From Ceratobasidium sp. AG-K (lineage: Eukaryota; Basidiomycota; Agaricomycetes; Cantharellales; Ceratobasidiaceae): 64,000 nt of DNA. Positions within the stretch are counted from its first letter, which is position 1; every line of letters begins with the position of its first letter. The notes under the pieces were generated by a model. That model ran no database searches and was not told the origin of the DNA. It was given only the letters and a program-made list of their open reading frames with translations. The stretch lies in contig JAWNGF010000001.1 in the NCBI GenBank assembly GCA_037039685.1, positions 744,001 through 808,000 on the forward strand. The letters run 5' to 3'. Made by a program: the position numbers and the translations under genes. Shown one piece after another: positions 33,389 through 44,132 of this stretch.

Positions 33389-35364
33389 GAGTCTTCTACA
33401 ATTGTTGCCTCCCTTCCTTTGACGCTAGGTTCCGTCGTTATCCATTCCTTGGACGGGCATTTGAATGAGCGGTGTCCTTCTTGTCCGCACTTTAGGCAGC
33501 GGTTGGTTGCTATCCTAGCCTTGTATACTTCGTCGGGTAGCCGCTTTGTAGAGGATTGTCCGCTAGCGGTTGGTTGGGTTGCCTTCTTCCCTGTAGAGCC
33601 TTTGATTTGTTGCAATTTCTGGTCAATAGAGATAGCGATTGAGATCCATCGGTCAAGGGACAACTCTCGCTCCGTTCCGTCTTCGTTAATCAGGGTCAAT
33701 TCGAATCGAGCTAGTTCGGTTTTTACTTCAGGCTTCAGTCCTTCCTTGAATTGGTTGATCAGTGCTTCCTGTCCCCAGTTGACGTCGACCAATAAGTAAC
33801 GGAATTCAGAAGCATAATTTGCCACTGAATTGTTCTGCTTGCATTTCCTGATATCGATTTCGGCTTTTGCCTTTTTGTTGGGGTCGCTAAATTGTTCCAT
33901 GAAGTGTGCTTTGAAACCTTCCCATGAGGCGAGACTTTGGTTAATTTCTCCTTGGTTAAGCGATCGTAAGAGAACTTGTGCCCAGTGAGTGGCGGCCTTG
34001 TTCTTGGATTTGAAGTTTGCTAGGGCTTCGCGGATCCTTTCCTCGTCAGAAGTGTATTGATCGCCTAGACGTACAAAGTAGCTTTCCATTTGCGTGATGA
34101 ACATCTCAGCGCCTTCTCCTTTCTTTCCGTCAAAGGATTCTGGACGAGTCACCTTGGGACGACGTGATCCGCTGCTGATGTTTGGGTTTTCGGTCAGTCG
34201 TTGGATTCTTAATTCTAATTCGTCGATCCTGGTAGATTCCGCGTCCGGATGTGGTGGAGAATTTGATCGCCTAGAGGGGATCCCGTGCAGGGATGATTCG
34301 TCCATTTCTTCTCGCATATTGTTGATAGCTTCCTGAACTTCCGTGTTTTTTTTCGCAAAAGAGGCCCCCTCCTGTCGTACGGATTCTAGTCCTTGCGTTA
34401 CTGCCTCATTCCATTCGAGTTGTCCTTGTCTGGTAGTGTTGAGCTCCTCGCGCACATTATTTACTAGTCCTTGGGTATTGGTAACTTCATTTCGAAGGCG
34501 GGTTACGTCTTGACCGACTAGAAAGGAATTATGTTCGCCATTTCTTGCCGAGTTCAAAATGTCCGTCAAGGTTCCTTGTAGGGTATTGATGGAGTCATTA
34601 AAGATTTGCTGGTTATTTGCTAGAACTTGTGTGGCTTGTTCTAGACCACTAAGCCTTCGATCTATAGTGACCCTCATTCCGTCTATAACCCTAAGGGTGG
34701 CGTTGTGTCTTCCTTCTAGGAGGTCGTCTAGGTCGTCTAGGTTACTGATTACAGTTCTGCCGCTGGAGCTGGAACTTGAACTTGAACTTCCTGGATCACC
34801 GGCGCTTTGCTGTACCGGAGCTGATTGCTGGGAGTAACCTTGTGGGACATATGGTGGTGCTGGAATTGCTGGTGTAACTGGCTGGGAAGCCATTGGAATC
34901 GGTCCTGCGTTGGTGATAGTTCCTCCAATTTGAGGGATTGTAGGGACATTCGGAATGTGTGGTGTAGGGGGAGGTCTAATGGGGACAAGTGACACGCCCC
35001 CATGAGCCTCAGGTTGGGGAGAAAAGAATTGTCTCCTAGTCCCTAGTGGCCACAAGGGGCGTGATGGCCCTGGACTTCCAGTTGGGATACGAATTGCTGC
35101 TGGAGTGGGGTCATTTGTGAGATCTCCCGGTTCCCTATTCGTGATAGTGGGTTCTTCCTCTTGTACAGTTGTCATGTCGGTGATGCCAAACGCTCCCAGC
35201 ATTGATGTTTGGCTTTGGGAGCGTGATCGGACAGGTCCTCCCGCTTGAGTTTGTGCGATATCTTGTTCGTTTAGCGATCCTGTGGGCCTTGCTGCCCGAC
35301 TGGGTCCTCTTCTTGTTGATATAGTGGATGAGGGGCGTGACCCTCCATCTTCTTGAATAGACAT
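33364..35364 (-). CDS. E2 gag polyprotein
   Basis: 666 aa structural protein, ATG 35,362-35,364 only 29 nt inside the 5' LTR, stop TAA 33,364-33,366. The N-terminal third is disordered, Ser/Pro/Gln-rich (RGPSRAARPTGS, PAPPYVPQGYSQQ, a run of Ser at about residue 190). A coiled segment (LEQATQVLANNQQIFND) precedes the capsid-like region (GAEMFITQMESYFVRLGDQ ... WAQVLLRSL) and one CCHC zinc knuckle, CLKCGQEGHRSFKC, near the C-terminus. Confidence 0.93.
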   Translation of the reverse strand: MSIQEDGGSRPSSTISTRRGPSRAARPTGSLNEQDIAQTQAGGPVRSRSQSQTSMLGAFGITDMTTVQEEEPTITNREPGDLTNDPTPAAIRIPTGSPGPSRPLWPLGTRRQFFSPQPEAHGGVSLVPIRPPPTPHIPNVPTIPQIGGTITNAGPIPMASQPVTPAIPAPPYVPQGYSQQSAPVQQSAGDPGSSSSSSSSSGRTVISNLDDLDDLLEGRHNATLRVIDGMRVTIDRRLSGLEQATQVLANNQQIFNDSINTLQGTLTDILNSARNGEHNSFLVGQDVTRLRNEVTNTQGLVNNVREELNTTRQGQLEWNEAVTQGLESVRQEGASFAKKNTEVQEAINNMREEMDESSLHGIPSRRSNSPPHPDAESTRIDELELRIQRLTENPNISSGSRRPKVTRPESFDGKKGEGAEMFITQMESYFVRLGDQYTSDEERIREALANFKSKNKAATHWAQVLLRSLNQGEINQSLASWEGFKAHFMEQFSDPNKKAKAEIDIRKCKQNNSVANYASEFRYLLVDVNWGQEALINQFKEGLKPEVKTELARFELTLINEDGTERELSLDRWISIAISIDQKLQQIKGSTGKKATQPTASGQSSTKRLPDEVYKARIATNRCLKCGQEGHRSFKCPSKEWITTEPSVKGREATIVEDSGKEGVSL

Positions 35365-35379
35365 ATTGTATGTTTGTTA

Positions 35380-35391
35380 AGCTTGTTTTGT
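35380..35391 (-). promoter_or_regulatory. E2 primer-binding site, self-priming type
   Basis: The minus-strand word ACAAAACAAGCT lies 2 nt inside the 5' LTR. It is the exact 12-nt complement of AGCTTGTTTTGT in the same LTR (35,554-35,565), which lies 28-36 nt downstream of TATATATA (35,593-35,601), where the transcript should begin. No TGG-type tRNA primer site is present. This matches the Tf1 self-priming arrangement. E1 has the same word at 36,582-36,593. Confidence 0.8.
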
Positions 35392-35393
35392 AA

Positions 35394-35849
35394 TGTCGTA
35401 AGCTTCTTCTTGGTGGCTATGAGACAAGCTGCAATGGAGAGTGGACGGCACTAAGACCTAAGCAACCTCTTGAACCGCAACACACTTAAGTGTCTGTAGG
35501 CTCTTAAGGGTAGGGGTGGTTCAAAGTGTCACTCAAAGGGGATGTTTGACGAGACAAAACAAGCTGGGGTTACCAGGCTTGTTGGTCCTCTATATATATC
35601 AAAGAAGTGGCTGAGTCATACAAGGCGCAGCCACATGAGTCATACAGTCTACCAGTCAGGAGTGTCCATGTGAGTCATGCTGTATGAACAGACATGACTC
35701 GTACAAAGCACAGCCGCGTTACACAATGTAACAGAATAACCACAAGAAGGTGGCAACGCGGCAAGCGGAAACAGAAACACAACACAAAAAGAAGGGAACA
35801 GGAGGGCGAGACAACAGGCGAGTCCGATGGAGTGAGCTGGCTCACGACA
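35394..35849 (-). repeat. E2 5' LTR
   Basis: 456 bp, same ends as the 3' LTR, five transitions apart. Holds the probable promoter: TATATATA at 35,593-35,601 on the minus strand. Followed at 35,850 by the right-hand TAGCC target duplication. Confidence 0.95.
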
Positions 35850-36573
35850 TAGCCCGTTGAGTTGTCTATCAATTGTTATCCTCATTCCATCAATAATCCT
35901 TAAGAGTGCATTGTGTCTTCCAAGGTGAAGACCGTCAAGGTTGTCAAGATTGCTAATCACAGTCCTACGGCTGGAACTAGAACTTGAGGTGGGAATCCCA
36001 GGGACTTCTTGGCCTTCAGTTGCTGTCGGTTGCTGGGAATACCCTTGTGGAACATATGGTGGTGCTGGATTAACTGGTGTCACGGCCTGAGAGTTTATTG
36101 GGACCGGACCAGCATTGGTGATAGTTCCCGCAATCTGGGGTACTTGAGGAGCGTGGGGAATGTATGGCGTGGGGGGGGGGTCTGATAGGAACAAGGGATA
36201 CGCCCCCGTGAGCTTCAGGTTGAGGGGAAAAAAACTGTCTTCTGGATCCCCTAGGCCATAGTGGACGTGATGGGCCTGGAGTTGCGTTTGAGATAGGGAT
36301 TTCGAATTGTGACCAGTGTGGGGTCGTCAGTAATGTCGCCTGGTTCTCTAGTAACAATGGTGGGTTCTTCTTGTACGATTGAAACATTCTCAGCGTCAAA
36401 TGTTCCAGGCATGGAGGCTTGGCTTTGTGGGCGAGACCTTGCTGGTCCTCTGGCGCGTGCTTGTGCGATGTCTTGCTCATTGAGGGAACTTGTGGGTCTT
36501 GAAGCCCTACTTGGTCCTCTCCTTACTGATAATGGTGTTGCGAGACGCGATCCGCGTCCTCCTGAATGGACAT
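35850..36573 (-). pseudogene. E1 gag, N-terminal part
   Basis: Begins at ATG 36,571-36,573 (MSIQED), like E2 gag, but a single-base loss soon after shifts the frame to a stop; other frames then show the preserved PGPSRPLWPRG, PEAHGGVSLVPIRPPP and APPYVPQGYSQQ segments. It breaks off at 35,855 within ITIDRQLNG, exactly where 28,615 resumes, with E2 between. Confidence 0.9.
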
Positions 36574-36595
36574 GATTGTTAAGCTTGTTTTGTAA

Positions 36596-37050
36596 TGTTG
36601 TAAGCTTCTTCTTGGTGGCTAAGAGACAAGCCGCAATGGAGAGTGGACAGCACTAAGACCTAAGTGACCTCTTGAACCGCAACACACTTAAGCGTCTGTA
36701 GGCTCTTGAGGGTAGGGGTGGTTCAAAGTGTCACTCAAAGGGGATGTTTGACAAGACAAAACAAGCTGGGGTTACCAGGCTTGTTGGTCCTCTATATATA
36801 TTCAAGGAGTGGCCAAGTCAAACACAGCGTAGCCACATGAGTCATAACAGTTGACCAGTCAGGAGTGTCCATGTGAGTCATGCTGTATGAACAGACATGA
36901 CTTGTATAAAGCACTGCCGCGTTACACAATGTAACAGGATAACCACAAGAAGGTGGCAATGCAGCAAACAGAAACAGAAACACAACACAAAGGGAGAAAC
37001 AGGCGGGCGAGACAACAGGCGAGTCTGATGGAGGGGGCTGGCTCACGACA
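36596..37050 (-). repeat. E1 5' LTR
   Basis: 455 bp, about 12 differences and one length change from the 22,616 copy. Carries TATATATA at 36,793-36,800 and AGCTTGTTTTGT (36,756-36,767), complementary to the primer site at 36,582-36,593. TCAGG target duplication follows at 37,051-37,055. Confidence 0.95.
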
Positions 37051-37055
37051 TCAGG

Positions 37056-37624
37056 AGGCAGTTTATTTAGCATGTTTGGGAGCCCTTTTCTTGACATAAT
37101 AGCTTAGTGGGTACCATGCAAACAGGCCATGTGTTTGAGTCCAGCCTGTGGTATCCTTTTTGGGTGGACTTCATGATCAGCTGATTTTTTCACTCACACA
37201 ATCAGTATTGTTTCTGAAGATCCCTCAAGTACTTTCTATGTTTCAAATATGGACTTAGGCTGACTAGCACATCTACAATTGTCACAACATTTAAGGTAGA
37301 CACATGACAAATCTGGGAACCCCTTATGTAATCAGAAATCAAACCTGTGATACAACCATGATTCCCATGTCAATGCACAGAGGAGTCAAAAAAAGAGTAA
37401 AGGTTCATGAAAGCTTAGACTTTAGAGTACTATACAATTCCTCAAGAGTTTACAAGCAAAATGAAAAGAACTTGGCATGTAGTGAAAGGATTGGATGGTT
37501 TGTGAGGAAAAGATCTGTGACTGATGAGCTCACAAGACAGTGGAGGGTGACCAATGGTGCAATTATTGTGTCAGTTGAATTCACCTTCTGTACTTCCTCA
37601 GTTTAGCAGTCTTGACCCAATGCC
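37056..37624. other. AT-rich spacer with a tRNA-like A/B-box pair
   Basis: No protein gene recognised. At 37,100-37,142 the sequence has TAGCTTAGTGGG and, 20 nt later, GTGTTTGAGTCC, resembling the internal A and B boxes of a tRNA gene. The arms do not fold into a good cloverleaf, so this is at most a decayed tRNA or the head of a tRNA-derived SINE. The rest (37,160-37,624) has no clear feature. Confidence 0.35.
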
Positions 37625-38860
37625 CATCACAAAGAAGTCAAAAAATGCACTGAACCTGAAAGCCTTTAAGGAGCCCCAGGCAGCGGTAAGTGCATATATT
37701 CAGCAGATTCAATATGCATATAGCTAACAAACCCACAAGCACACTGCTGCCTGGCTCAGCTCCAACTCAAGCCACTCAGCTTCTGACTCTCCCACCCCTG
37801 CCAGTTCTCCTAAAGCTCCCACACCCCTCCTGCCCCTTGCATCCCTCCCACCTGTCCTGCAACCAGGTAATTCTCCACCTCCTGCACACGTCCCAATTCC
37901 ATCAAATGCCCTTTCCACACCACTGCCTGTATTTGTAACCCTTCCTGCCATTATTTCAGGGGAATCCACTCCACCAGCCACCTCAACTCTCAACAGTTTG
38001 CTCCCCCATCTCTTGACCTTGTTGTCCATGCCATTCCAATTCTTGAGGAACATGTGAATCCCAAACAGAAGTCTGGCTATGGGCATCAGAAATCAAAACT
38101 CAGTCCACTTGCAATCAAAGACCTCACCAGCATTCTCACACTCTTCCAGTTGTATTCAGGTGGGGGTGTAACATGGTGTCAAGCATCAACAGAGATATCC
38201 CACTTGAAGGGCCACAGGAAGGGACATGCTGAACCCCTTCATGCTTTGGGTTGCTCCTGCTTATGTTATGCTGCATACATTCCATGAACATCCTACAGAC
38301 AGAGCCAAGTTACCCTGATGGATTACAACAAGTCAAGAATTGAATTGGAAGCTTACCTACATGCCATTGGCAAGTTTGTTACTGACATGGATGTTGTCTG
38401 CTTCACAACACAATTGGAGATTCAAGAAGCCTGGGGTCTGGCAAAGCCAGTTTCAAGGACCACTGCTCAAAAGTGGATGTGCAGCTTGGATTATCAGCAG
38501 CACTGGGAACAGAAAGGGCTCTATCTTGATGGGCACAAGCAAGAGGATGTTGTTGAATACCATCAAAAAGTATTCCTACCCAAATGGAGAGAAATTGCTG
38601 CTTGAATGCAGTCATTTGCAACATTTGAACCCTACACCTACATGGATCCCATCATCTGCCAGGTTGTTGTCTGGTTTGACAATGAGTGTACATTCTTTGC
38701 ACACAATCAATGTTTGATACTCTGGGTTCTTATGTCAGCAAGGCCAACACCTGTGAAGAAAGGAGAAGGGTGTCACATGCATCAGGGAGGGCTTGGAAGG
38801 ACTTGGGAGGGCTCTGTCCACATCCCTCTTCACTGCTGGAAAATCTGGTTTTATAGATTC
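37625..38860 (+). pseudogene. Fungal DDE-superfamily transposase, truncated relic
   Basis: Decayed reading frame with several stops. Pieces fit an Agaricomycete transposase family: a Pro/Ser-rich N-terminal part (37,740-38,000), then IELEAYLHAIGKFVTDMDVVCF, SRTTAQKWMCSLDY, GLYLDGHKQEDVVEYHQKVFLP (the DGHE-x2-DVV-x-YR motif) and further on VVVWFDNECTFFAHN, the degenerate first catalytic block (usually FHDES). It stops where the Tc1 relic begins at about 38,865. Identification by motif memory only. Confidence 0.65.
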
Positions 38861-38864
38861 ATAA

Positions 38865-40144
38865 GCTGAGTGAGGAGATCTCAGAACATGGGTTTTGAGG
38901 CTGGTGCAATAATTGTGGATCATGTGAGTCCTTGCATTGTGAACCAAGAGTCACCCCACAAACTCACCCCAAGGAGCTGGTATGAAATCTGCCCAAAATC
39001 CTTAGTGGGTATGCCCACCCTTTGCCTTGTTCAGTGCAGCAATGTTATCTGGCATTGACTCATAGAGTCTAGTAATACAGTCAATTGGGATCTTGTACCA
39101 CTTGTCTTATAATGCCTTCCATAATTCTTCCTGGTTAGTTTGGAAGGATCACACAGGAGCAAATTTGTCAGTCAAGGTAGGCCCAGACATGTTCAATTGC
39201 ATTCATATCTGGACTGCTGGATGGCCAGAGAAGGATGCTAATCTTGTGTTCAATTAACCACTTGGTTGTCCCTCAGGAGGTATGCTTTGGATTGTTGTTG
39301 TGCTGGAAAATTAGGTCCTGGGCCCAAATGTAGGTAATGAGCCTGGGTATGCATTTGATAGTGCCTCAATGTATTTAGCTGTGTTAATTGTGCCTTCAAT
39401 ACAATACAGCTTGCCCCAGTCAAGGCACATAATCTACCCCCAGACCAGAATACCTCTGCCACCATACTTGATGGCCTGTCAAATATCAGAAATCTTTGGG
39501 GGGGCATCTGGGACTTGCCAAACAATTTTGAGCCCATCAGAGTTAAATATGATAATCTTGGAGTCATTGGAAAATCAAATGTGAATTTAGTTGGACTTGT
39601 CCCATGCACAAATTACTCAGGCCCACTTCAAACATTTGCCTTGTGCATTTTTTGCAAGGTGTAGGACCTGATGTCACTTATACACCCTGAGCTCAAGCTC
39701 ATGCAGGCAGCAGCAGACTGTATTAATGCTGACATGAGGGAAAAAATGCTGCTGAAGGTCAGCAGCAGTTTTTAACAGCCCCCAAGCAAGCAAGAGTCCA
39801 GCCCAGTGTTGATCTAAGAGAGAACTAAGCCAAGGGCACCTAGCTGTGTGCTTTCTTTTGTAACTATTGAGGCCCAGAGGTACCTCTGCCAGATTTGGTT
39901 GATGGTCAAGTGGTGGATTCCACCAATTGCTTCAGAAGCCTCCCTGTCCTTCTTCCCTGGTTTTTTGGTATGCTATAACCTAAGCACATTTGGAGGGTGA
40001 TTTAATTTTAGCCTTTGTGTTGAAAGAGAATACAGAAGGTCTCTGAGGATGAGGGTAGGATACAGTGTTTATTGCTGAAGCATATGTGATCCAAAATTAT
40101 TGCACCAGCCTTGAAACCTGTGTGCTCAGATCTCCTGACTCGCT
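38865..40144 (-). mobile_element. Tc1/mariner element relic with about 55-bp terminal inverted repeats
   Basis: Ends at about 38,865-38,921 and 40,087-40,144 are imperfect inverted repeats sharing AGGAGATCT and AGGCTGGTGCAATAATT. On the minus strand, fragments of a Tc1-type transposase appear across stops and shifts: an HTH-like region near 39,960, GKCLKWA, KYGGRGILVWG, IEGTINTAKYIEAL and the closing WPSSSPDMNAIEHVW with the NxIE glutamate. Total 1.28 kb, normal for Tc1. Inactive. Confidence 0.78.
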
Positions 40145-41255
40145 TTTGAATTTACAAGCTTCTTTTTGCTTTCAAACTGTACATTTGTTAAAAATACATT
40201 CGCATTTTCTGTTGCTGAGTTTGCTATGGTTTGCATGCAGTGCATGAGCAGATGTAATTTTAATTGTGTGGTGCCATACATTTGGTGCCCAGTGTATCGA
40301 AATACAGGGCACTCAGTCAAGATCCACAATGCTACAGAGTGGTCCACAGCAATTTATATTTTGGCTGAGTGCAAGCAGGGAAGAAAAGTTGGATCAACCC
40401 AACCAGACCTGTTTTGAAGTGCCAGGTTGGTAACAAGTAAGGTTTACAGCACTTCCTTGACACAAACAAGACTGGTATGGGCAGCTCCAGATGTTCATCA
40501 ACAGTAAAAGCAACATATCTACAGCAGTCTATACTGGAGCCTCTGTTGCTACAGAGCACTCTATAGTGGCTGATAGATTTGGAGGCTCCAATATAGAGGT
40601 CTATAGCCCCTGTAAGCATGTCTGTTATTCCTGATGCATCAGCAAAAAAGGTCAGGCTGAGGGATTGCTCCAAAGTGGGTCGTAAAAAATCGCCCAGGCT
40701 AAGCAGTCACACAGGTGGATGGGGAAAATGATAAGTGAACAAGTCTTGAAGGGACAAGACTGGTGTGGCTGGTATGTATACTAACTACTGTGGCTATGTA
40801 CAATAGGTAGTTGCAACAAAAGGAGAGAAAGCAAGAGTCTAGGAGAAGGCATGACAGAACGCAGGAGAGCAAGGCAAGTCCTTGGACCCCAAGGAAACAT
40901 GGGAACAGGCCAGGCAGGCACACCCCGTGGTTGTGGCTTACATAAAGGACACATACATGGACAGTCCAATCATAAAGGGACCAAGCGTAGGGCAAAACAA
41001 GAGAAAAAGAAAAGTGGAGAAATAGTATATAAATTGTAAATAGATTGTGTATAGAAAACAGTAAAGACAGATGAGAGAAAACAAAACAAAAATGCTACTG
41101 TACAGAGGGTATGCAAGTGCTCCTTTTACACCCTAGGTACAACCAAGTCATTTGGTAGGCTTACATGTGCATATACTGCAGATTTGGATGGGTAAGCAGC
41201 TGAACTTGACTCAATTACATTCTAGCACATGCTACTAGATACAAGAAGTTTCTAC
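40145..41255. other. Non-coding, probably including copia LTR sequence
   Basis: No supportable gene. The minus-strand word TTAAGGGTGAG followed by TGTAGAAAC at 41,256 looks like a purine tract plus the start of the 3' LTR of the copia fragment to the right; the LTR would extend leftward from there, but I could not locate its other end. The rest is simple AT-rich sequence. Confidence 0.35.
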
Positions 41256-41459
41256 ACTCACCCTTAATAAAGCAAGTGTAGATACAGGCTGAATGGAAAT
41301 TACATTCAGAGATTAGAATCTTTCATTTGCATACATTCAAACAATCAATCAGTTGAATCCAAACACCACAATTCTTAAATTCAGTTGTACAGTTGAATTG
41401 CTCAATTAGTACATAAGACTCATTGGTGTCATCAATGATTGGTGAGATAATTGGCTTGC

Positions 41460-42555
41460 CCGTTACCAAGGACAAAAATATCTGAATTGAGGGGCTGGGA
41501 GTGGTTTAGTAAATGCATCCACCAGATTCTTGTTTGTGTTTGCATACATTGTGGATACCAGCTTCTTGTCAATAATGTTGTGCATAAAGTGATGTCAAAT
41601 GTTGATATGTTTCAATTGACCATGGAATTGAGATTCAACAGATAAGGTAAGCACAGCAAGATGATCTGAAAGAATAAGCATTGGTGTGTCAGTGGGATAA
41701 TTCAATTCCTCAAAATACTGACAAAACCAGAGTGCCTGAGTACATGTGTGTGATAATGACATATGCTCTGCCTCCATTGTCAAGAGAGTGATGGGGGTTG
41801 CTTCTTAGTGGACCAGGAGACTGTGGCTCCACCAAGTAAGAAGACATTACTGGAAATAGACTTACAATCAAGCAAGCTACTTCCCCAATCAGTGTCTGAA
41901 TACCCAATTTCCCTGACTTCAGTTCCTTTGTGCCAGTGTGCTAGGCCCAGGGAAGAGATTCCCCCAAGTTATTGGATCATATGCTTCATAGTGGTGATGT
42001 AAGCTGGCCCTAAGCAAGGAGTGAATTGGGCAAAATGTCTTATGGTGTAAGCAATGTCAGGTCTAGTGTATAAGGCTGCATATAGTAACTTACCAACAAA
42101 CATGCTGTAGTCAAATTTGGGTTTGGCTCCTTTGTGTTGGTTAAGCTGAGTACTGGGACTCATTGCAGTATCAGCTGGGTATGCGTTCTTGAGTCCAGCA
42201 AGGTCAACAAGGGCATCAATCTCTGCCTTGTGGTTGAAAATGAGCAAGCTGTGGTTGTGGCAACAATCAAAATTGATGCCAAGGAAGTGTCGAACCACAC
42301 CTAAGTTGCACATGTTGAACTTGCAGAGCAGTTTGGAGATGGCGTAGTGGGTATTGTTGGGTGAGGTGATAACAAGTGGGTTGTAAATGTGAATTGCAAT
42401 TGTGGCCATGTGGAGATTGTTATCAGCTTCAAGCATCTGTCAAAACATGCAGGCATCTGTGAGACTGGGTAAGTATCCAAGTGACTTACAGTTGTTTGCA
42501 AAGTCTTTGCAATTAGCACTTGACACATCAAATTTTGATCTACAGAGGTCGAAAA
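41460..42555 (-). pseudogene. Ty1/copia retrotransposon pol, 3' part (RT-RNase H), decayed
   Basis: Minus-strand pieces match the end of copia pol: LGVVRHFLGINFD, YSMFVGKLLYAALYTRPDIAYTIRHFAQF, MEAEHMSLSHTCTQALWFCQYFEELN, LKHINI, and KNLVDAFTKPLP at 41,480-41,520. The usual Y-V-D-D site reads HIYNPL, so the polymerase is dead. Upstream of about 42,555 similarity ends abruptly; integrase and gag are missing. Confidence 0.85.
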
Positions 42556-43023
42556 TGATTGTGTCCATACCTCTGTAAATACACCACTTATGAAGAAGAG
42601 AAGAATACGTATGGGATGGCAGGAAGCAGGAGCAGGCACCTAGGGAAAGAACGGAACGAAAAGACGAAGAATTGAAGCGTCTTGGGACGCACCATTTACC
42701 TCCTTTCCTCACCTGTTTTCTATCATAGCTTGACAACTGTTGAGAATTAGAACATGCAAAAGATATCATTGGAATCGCAATGAGATTCCACAGGCGCTCC
42801 CACCAAGATCTAGTGCTGAATATTGAAGGGGAAGGAGTCGCTCCAAATCGAGTTTTCTGCTTGTGTGAGCTCAATTCATAACAAAAAAATATGTGAAAAG
42901 CACCAGGCTGTTTGCACTGAGCTGCTGCATGTGCCAGTGGAAGTATCTAAGTGGTGAGGTGGGCTTATGGGACACCAGAAAATTGGAGACCCTTAGGAGC
43001 GCAAATTTGACCTAACATCTGCA
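42556..43023. other. No recognised feature
   Basis: About 470 bp between the broken 5' end of the copia fragment and the foldback element. A minus-strand ORF to 42,874 contains an Arg/Lys/Ser-rich stretch with no known domain. Confidence 0.4.
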
Positions 43024-44132
43024 AACCTGTAAATACCTAGACAGGGAGACATATCACTAGCTAGCATATATAGGTCCCCTAGCTGAAATGGAAAGGTCCT
43101 GTGTTTATAGCAGTATGTAGCACCAACTGTGGTGAGCTGAGTGTATCTGGTGTCACACACCCCCAGCTAGCAGGCTATGATGGCTGTCTTGTGCTAGATT
43201 GCTGCTAGCTAGTGCTATATGATGCTAGCTGGTGCTAGCTGGTGCTAGGTACTTCTCTGGTCTGGGGGGACAAATATGGTAATGGATAGAACAATTTTGG
43301 ACATGACTAAGCACTGACTAAGCAGTGGCTGTGCCAATTTGCCAAATGAAATATGTTTCAAATGCTTAGTCACATTGGCAATCTTGATCATACTTTTGAA
43401 CCAGACATGGGTTCTCTGTCCCCTGTGCACCAATGTGGTTAAATGCTACAAAATACCCCCAGGTGAGTCAAGGGGGTGATCCAGGGGGGTGGGGAACAGG
43501 GGTAATTGGTCAGTCCAAGGGGGTTAAAGGGACTTGATCTCAAAGTCATGTGGAGCACTCTCAGATTGGCTAAATCATTTCCAGTTGAGGAATTTCCAAT
43601 TATGCTAAATTTGGCCAGCAGATGCTCCTGATCTTTTTGATTACAGATCAACCACTCAAACCTTATTTGGACCATAAATGATTGCAAAAAAGGCGAAATA
43701 CTTTCCCACTGCCGAGTTTTTTTGATGAAACATTACCTAATATGGACCAATTTGATGCAACAATAAATTAGAATCCAGATTGATGTGCTTGATGTTCAAC
43801 ACCATTTCCCCTTGTAGACTTGCACAGCCACTGCTTAGTCAGTGCTTAGTCATGTCCAAAATTGTTCTATCCATTACCATATTTGTCCCCCCAGACCAGA
43901 GAAGTACCTAGCACCAGCTAGCACCAGCTAGCATCATATAGCACTAGCTAGCAGCAATCTAGCACAAGACAGCCATCATAGCCTGCTAGCTGGGGGTGTG
44001 TGACACCAGATACACTCAGCTCACCACAGTTGGTGCTACATACTGCTATAAACACAGGACCTTTCCATTTCAGCTAGGGGACCTATATATGCTAGCTAGT
44101 GATATATATCCCTGTCTAGGTATTTACAGGTT
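43024..44132. mobile_element. Foldback/MITE-like element with 311-bp terminal inverted repeats
   Basis: Left arm 43,024-43,335 and right arm 43,822-44,132 are inverted copies differing at about two bases. Ends read AACCTGTAAATACC; the inner parts carry a cluster of GCTAGC/GCTGGTGCTAG words. The 486-bp centre is non-coding with G-rich runs. No transposase, so non-autonomous; a clear target duplication was not found. The near identity of the arms suggests recent origin or gene conversion. Confidence 0.85.

Larger units (their letters stand above)
28621..35849 (-). mobile_element. Ty3/gypsy LTR retrotransposon E2, apparently intact, nested in E1 gag
   Basis: 7229 bp with 456-bp LTRs at 28621-29076 and 35394-35849 that differ at only five positions, all transitions. 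TAGCC flanks it on both sides (28,616-28,620 and 35,850-35,854), proving insertion into E1 gag. On the minus strand it encodes gag (666 aa), pol entered by -1 frameshift (about 1310 aa, no stop or shift) and ORF3 (254 aa). A self-priming type primer site and a polypurine tract are in place. It could be active. Confidence 0.95.
22616..37050 (-). mobile_element. Ty3/gypsy LTR retrotransposon E1, split by nested element E2
   Basis: Outer LTRs at 22616-23069 and 36596-37050 are flanked by the 5-bp duplication TCAGG (22,611-22,615 and 37,051-37,055). Without E2 the element is about 7.2 kb and reads gag-pol-ORF3 on the minus strand. Its LTRs differ at about 12 positions, so it is older than E2. It is dead: gag was cut by E2 and also frameshifted near its start, pol carries two frameshifts (near 26,880 and 24,575), and two catalytic Asp codons have become Asn. 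It belongs to the same family as E2. Confidence 0.95.

Noticed and set aside
43180..43260. Clustered GCTAGC/GCTGGTGCTAG words as a possible CRISPR-like array
   Set aside because: Repeat units are irregular and short, lie within an inverted-repeat arm, and the genome is eukaryotic.
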